From JBJTUH01 sp044346175 (GTDB lineage: Bacteria > Cyanobacteriota > Vampirovibrionia > Vampirovibrionales > JAJTHC01), in assembly GCA_044346175.1 (NCBI GenBank), contig JBIIZQ010000009.1, forward strand, positions 1-64,000: a stretch of DNA of 64,000 nucleotides, given 5' to 3'. Positions 61,051-64,000 of this stretch are shown one piece after another. Under the pieces are notes generated by a model. That model did no database searches. It had not been told where the DNA came from and saw only the letters and a list, made by a program, of their open reading frames with translations. A program made the translations under genes and the position numbers. Position 1 is the stretch's first letter, and each line of letters begins with the position of its first letter.

Positions 61051-61824
61051 ATGTATCGTATATCTCGTTTGTGCCTAGGCTTATCACTCTTGGGTGTGAG
61101 CCTGTGTGTGATGAGGATGGTGTTGATATTGCCTGCACAGGCCTCTCGTTTGCTGAGTCAACATCAGAGCGTATGTGATACATGGTTTCAAACAGGACGT
61201 GGAAAAGAGAATGACCTTACCATGTTAAAGCGCTGCAGTGAATGGGGGCATGTCCCTGCACAGGTGGAGCTTGCTAAAATTTACTTGTACTCGCCGTATG
61301 AAGACCGCAACGTGGCGAAAGGATTGGACCTTCTTTTTGAAGCGAGTAAGTCTGAATATCCTAAAGCCCTTTTAGAAATGGGTAAGGTTTATGCTGAGGG
61401 GGAAGTCGTACCTCAAGATATGCTTGAAGCCGTGAGGTGGTTACGCCTCGCCGCTTTGAAGAATCAAGGAGAAGCACAATATTACATTGCGATATGCTAC
61501 AAAGAAGGTTTTTGTCAGGAACAACGAAAAGCAGAAGTTTCAGGTAAACCGTCCAAAAAAACATCAAAAAAAGTAGGTTCTTCTGTAAAAGCAGTTCATA
61601 ATACGGTGCTAGGTGAGCTTTTGAATGACCGCACCCGTTATCAGCTTGAACAAAGTCCCATTCGTGCTTATGCGTGGGCAAGACTAGCCTATGAAAATGG
61701 CACGACCCTTGGAGGCTACATTATGCGACAGCTCGATAAACTGTTTAAACCTCAAGACTATCTTGATGCTGAAAGAACCTATCAATCGATTCGTAAGCGT
61801 ATCCAGATGCACGCTAAAACCTAA
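61051..61824 (+). CDS. Sel1-repeat protein with N-terminal signal or anchor
   Basis: 257 residues. An N-terminal hydrophobic segment (GLSLLGVSLCVMRMVLILPA) ends at QAS, so the protein is exported or anchored. Sel1-type TPR repeats follow: AQVELAKIYLYSP..VAKGLDLLFEAS, then KALLEMGKVYAEG..DMLEAVRWLRLAA, and a third beginning AQYYIAICYKEG that is interrupted by a Lys/Ser-rich insert. IRAYAWARLAYENGT is a further helix of this type. Sel1 proteins act as protein-protein scaffolds. The start is ATG 61051, not TTG 61015. Confidence 0.85.
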   Translation: MYRISRLCLGLSLLGVSLCVMRMVLILPAQASRLLSQHQSVCDTWFQTGRGKENDLTMLKRCSEWGHVPAQVELAKIYLYSPYEDRNVAKGLDLLFEASKSEYPKALLEMGKVYAEGEVVPQDMLEAVRWLRLAALKNQGEAQYYIAICYKEGFCQEQRKAEVSGKPSKKTSKKVGSSVKAVHNTVLGELLNDRTRYQLEQSPIRAYAWARLAYENGTTLGGYIMRQLDKLFKPQDYLDAERTYQSIRKRIQMHAKT

Positions 61825-62017
61825 CCCCGCCATGGATGACAGTAGTGCCATCATATGAAGTACTTGCAAGTTTCTGAAAAAACGTTATAATTCAATCTAT
61901 TGAAACGCTTCACTGAGTCCATACATCTTTGTGAAAGTAAGCATGAGGTATGGCACTTGGGTGAGGTTTCTTGTTTTTGGGTGTGTTTACAGTTTGCCTC
62001 TATGTCGTCGCTCTCAT

Positions 62018-62042
62018 TCAGGAGGACTTTAGTCCTATGATG
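62018..62042 (+). promoter_or_regulatory. Hairpin touching the ribosome site of the glycine-zipper gene
   Basis: AGGAGGACTTTAGTCCTATG: the stem AGGAC/GTCCT lies exactly between the ribosome site AGGAGG and the double ATG at 62037-62042. Folding would shorten the effective spacing or hide part of the site. A translational control role is inferred. Confidence 0.35.
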
Positions 62043-62468
62043 TTCGCTTTTTGCCGTCGTTTAGCTGTAAGTGTGGTGGCTGTCATGATTGCTTTCTCAG
62101 GATTTTCGGCTTCGCTATTGCCGATGCAGGCACATGCAGAGACGTGGCGCCACGAAGGAAGACGCTTATGGCGCCAACCCATTGTAAGACAAGCGGCTGT
62201 AGGTGCCGCAGCGGGTGCCGCTGTAGGTGTCGTGACCAACCGTCCTATTGGGCGTAGTGTGGGTATTGGTGCTTTAACAGGGGCAGGTACGGGTGCCATT
62301 GACCAAACGGGTGCCTTACGAGGTCGTCCTGTGTTGCGTCATGCTGCGAAAGGTGCCGTTGTCGGGACAGGTACGAGTGCCGTTTTAGGACGTAGCAAAT
62401 GGCGTGGTGCTGCCGTAGGTGCCGCAGCGGGTGCTGGTGTGGGGTTGATTCGTCAAAACAACTGGTAA
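62037..62468 (+). CDS. Glycine-zipper envelope protein
   Basis: 143 residues. The signal peptide (RRLAVSVVAVMIAFSGFSAS ... AHA) ends before ETWRH. The mature part has three Gly/Ala-rich hydrophobic repeats, AAVGAAAGAAVGVVTNR, GIGALTGAGTGAIDQTG and GAAVGAAAGAGVGLIRQN, separated by Arg-rich turns: a glycine-zipper pattern as in small periplasmic or outer-membrane proteins (YmgG/SlyB-type). Function unknown. Starts at ATG-ATG 62037; the frame opens at 61971. Confidence 0.75.
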   Translation: MMFAFCRRLAVSVVAVMIAFSGFSASLLPMQAHAETWRHEGRRLWRQPIVRQAAVGAAAGAAVGVVTNRPIGRSVGIGALTGAGTGAIDQTGALRGRPVLRHAAKGAVVGTGTSAVLGRSKWRGAAVGAAAGAGVGLIRQNNW

Positions 62469-62502
62469 CCCTTTAACCATCATACGAGTGTAGATACCAT
62501 CC

Positions 62503-62528
62503 TCCCCTCCCACTTTCAGGGGGAGGGG
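62503..62528. terminator. GC-rich hairpin between convergent genes
   Basis: CCCCTCCC ... GGGAGGGG with a loop of about eight bases, 35 bases after the glycine-zipper stop. No T run follows on the plus strand; the next bases are near-repeats of GCTGAAGGA. Confidence 0.5.
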
Positions 62529-62587
62529 TTGAAGAAAAGGGTAGCTGAAGGAGAGGGTCGCTGAAGGAAAGGGTAAAAGTAAGCCGC

Positions 62588-64000
62588 TTACTCTGCACTA
62601 AGAGCAATAGGGTCGACTTCTTTAATGGGTTCACGGTTAATTAAACTGTACGCAAGGCGTGCGTTTTCAACCAAAGCTTGAGAAATCAATGTGCCACCTT
62701 CTCCATCAGGGAAATGGTCGGGTTCCATTTTTGATACCTGGCGTAAAATATCTGCGGTGCGTCGTATCATACGTACCAAGTCGCCAGGGTCAAGGTCGGT
62801 AAGATTTAACACCGCTTCCCAGTGCCAACCCTTTGCCCAAGCTTCCACAATACCAATACCGAGAGGGTTTAAAGAAACAGGGGCATCAATCTCAAATTGT
62901 TGTTGCACGTCATACACCCGTTGGATAATGTTTTGCAGTTGACGATACAACCGCCGTACTTCTTGAGACCATTGAATGGCTTCTTGTCCACCACCACGGT
63001 TACGATTCATTTCATTGACCAGTGAAGCCACAAGAGAAGCCATGGTTTCAGGCTCTACTTCCGCCATCCAAGGGGCTGAGAGTACTTCAGCCATCAGGAC
63101 TTCATTTTCACTGCGAATACTGGCTGCAAGTAAGCCTCGTCCTGTAGGTTTGTTGTTATCGTCAAGGTAGCCAATGGTTTTAAGCATATTAAAGTTGTTT
63201 AAAAACCGATGCCAGTAAAAGTTAAGTTGTCTGCGATAGACGTTTTCAAGCTTACGGAGTTTTTTGGCTTGACGTTCCAGTTTTTCACCCAGCCCACGGT
63301 GTTCCCCAAACTTAGGACACTCAAAACAAGCAATCGCTTTTTGCTCGGCGAGTTGTGTTTGTTTTTCGGCTTCCATGGTGGCAATCTCCATGGCGGAAGT
63401 CCCTTGCTTTTGGGCGTGATGAATCGCCTTAGTAAGCCTGTGTGTGGTGTCTTTAAGGCTAAGGTACGATTCAAAATCTTGTTGGGTGAGGTTTTCAGGA
63501 CATTCAAAATGTTGCAAGCTCTCCAAGTACGCCTTTTGTTTGAAGATGTCCTCCTTGAGTGGCTCCGATTCTAGTTTCTTCTCAAACTGCCCAAAGCACT
63601 GCCGCACAAGCGACTCGGCACGCTCTAGGTTATGACGCTGAAGAATATTGAGCACCATGCCATAGGTTGCAGTGAATCGACTATGCAAGGGGTCTGGCGG
63701 GCTACTGGCAATCTTGGCAGCGTCGGGTGCCCCTGTATCATGCCCCCCAATACTTACCACATAACCCACTTTGTCCAAACCACGTCGTCCTGCACGCCCA
63801 GCCATTTGTAAAAACTCACTGGCTTTCAAGAGTCTATGCCCCTCATCGGAACGTTTAGACAAGCTGGTAATAACGGTGGTTCGTGCGGGCATATTCACGC
63901 CTGCGGCAAGGGTTTCCGTGGCAAAAACGACTTTCACCAAGTTGGCTTGAAACAACCGCTCTACAAGTAGTTTCATGGTAGGGAGCAAACCTGCATGGTG
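62588..64000 (-). CDS. Ski2-like DEAD/DEAH helicase, C-terminal part (cut by window edge)
   Basis: The frame runs from beyond 64000 to 62588. It begins with HHAGLLPTMK, then VKVVFATETLAAGVNMPART and FLQMAGRAGRRGLDKVG, helicase motifs IV to VI of the Ski2/Mtr4 family of RNA/DNA helicases. A long helical part follows with the DSHCT-like end (VEAWAKGWHWEAVLNLTD, GDLVRMIRRTADILRQ, NREPIKEVDPI). Cyanobacterial genomes commonly encode this type. The N-terminal ATPase half lies outside the window. Confidence 0.9.
   Translation of the reverse strand, partial: HHAGLLPTMKLLVERLFQANLVKVVFATETLAAGVNMPARTTVITSLSKRSDEGHRLLKASEFLQMAGRAGRRGLDKVGYVVSIGGHDTGAPDAAKIASSPPDPLHSRFTATYGMVLNILQRHNLERAESLVRQCFGQFEKKLESEPLKEDIFKQKAYLESLQHFECPENLTQQDFESYLSLKDTTHRLTKAIHHAQKQGTSAMEIATMEAEKQTQLAEQKAIACFECPKFGEHRGLGEKLERQAKKLRKLENVYRRQLNFYWHRFLNNFNMLKTIGYLDDNNKPTGRGLLAASIRSENEVLMAEVLSAPWMAEVEPETMASLVASLVNEMNRNRGGGQEAIQWSQEVRRLYRQLQNIIQRVYDVQQQFEIDAPVSLNPLGIGIVEAWAKGWHWEAVLNLTDLDPGDLVRMIRRTADILRQVSKMEPDHFPDGEGGTLISQALVENARLAYSLINREPIKEVDPIALSAE

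Overview
The window reads as a stretch of chromosome from a flagellated bacterium of intermediate GC. It has two flagellin genes, a FliW-CsrA switch, FabI, TypA, Obg, TatA, an outer-membrane-type DUF2490 protein and a Ski2-type helicase of the kind common in Cyanobacteriota. Together these suggest a non-photosynthetic, motile member of Cyanobacteriota (Vampirovibrionia/Melainabacteria-like) or a relative. This placement is an inference from gene content; there is no rRNA gene here to settle it. Genes are dense and lie on both strands in short operons.

Layout: 1-1000, the end of an IS1-like element that has cut a restriction-endonuclease gene. 1.1-3.2 kb, two overlapping genes for unknown membrane proteins. 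3.7-17 kb, housekeeping genes: fabD-mutS2, an FtsH-like AAA+ protein without a protease domain, rarA, leuA plus a ComEA-like gene, an ABC-2 permease, mutY and an NTF2-like gene. 17.2-19 kb, an AT-rich two-gene module (DUF262 protein plus HEPN RNase-like protein). 19-31 kb, lysozyme, thiL, a Cas4/AddB-like Fe-S nuclease, a tandem paralogue pair whose second member is frameshifted, a degenerate HD-GYP protein, a membrane thioredoxin, typA and obg. 31-36.3 kb, an accessory patch with dispersed palindromic repeats, a KAP-NTPase fragment, a cytosolic 5'-nucleotidase, an internally deleted IS1-like copy, tatA, an M48 protease and a GIY-YIG protein.

36.5-49.9 kb: tRNA-Ser(GGA), folP-tsaD, a Gly/Tyr-rich protein, a divergent flagellin, trpS, a DUF2490 protein, two glycosyltransferases, rlmH and a canonical flagellin. 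49.9-62.5 kb: long proteins of unknown function, a pirin, tRNA-Ser(GCT), fabI, then fliW-csrA-lipoprotein in which FliW and CsrA both carry long low-complexity extensions, a Sel1-repeat protein and a glycine-zipper protein. The window ends inside a Ski2-type helicase gene.

How genes may work together: the FliW-CsrA pair probably controls translation of the flagellin mRNAs in the same window, whose leaders hold GGA motifs and a hairpin with GGA in its loop. The AT-rich islands (start of window, 17-19 kb, 31-33 kb, 34.7-35.7 kb) all carry defence- or conflict-type genes. Fourteen genes begin with two to four consecutive ATG codons, an unusual pattern that deserves a genome-wide count. Starts and functions were judged by eye from motifs only; no database search was run.
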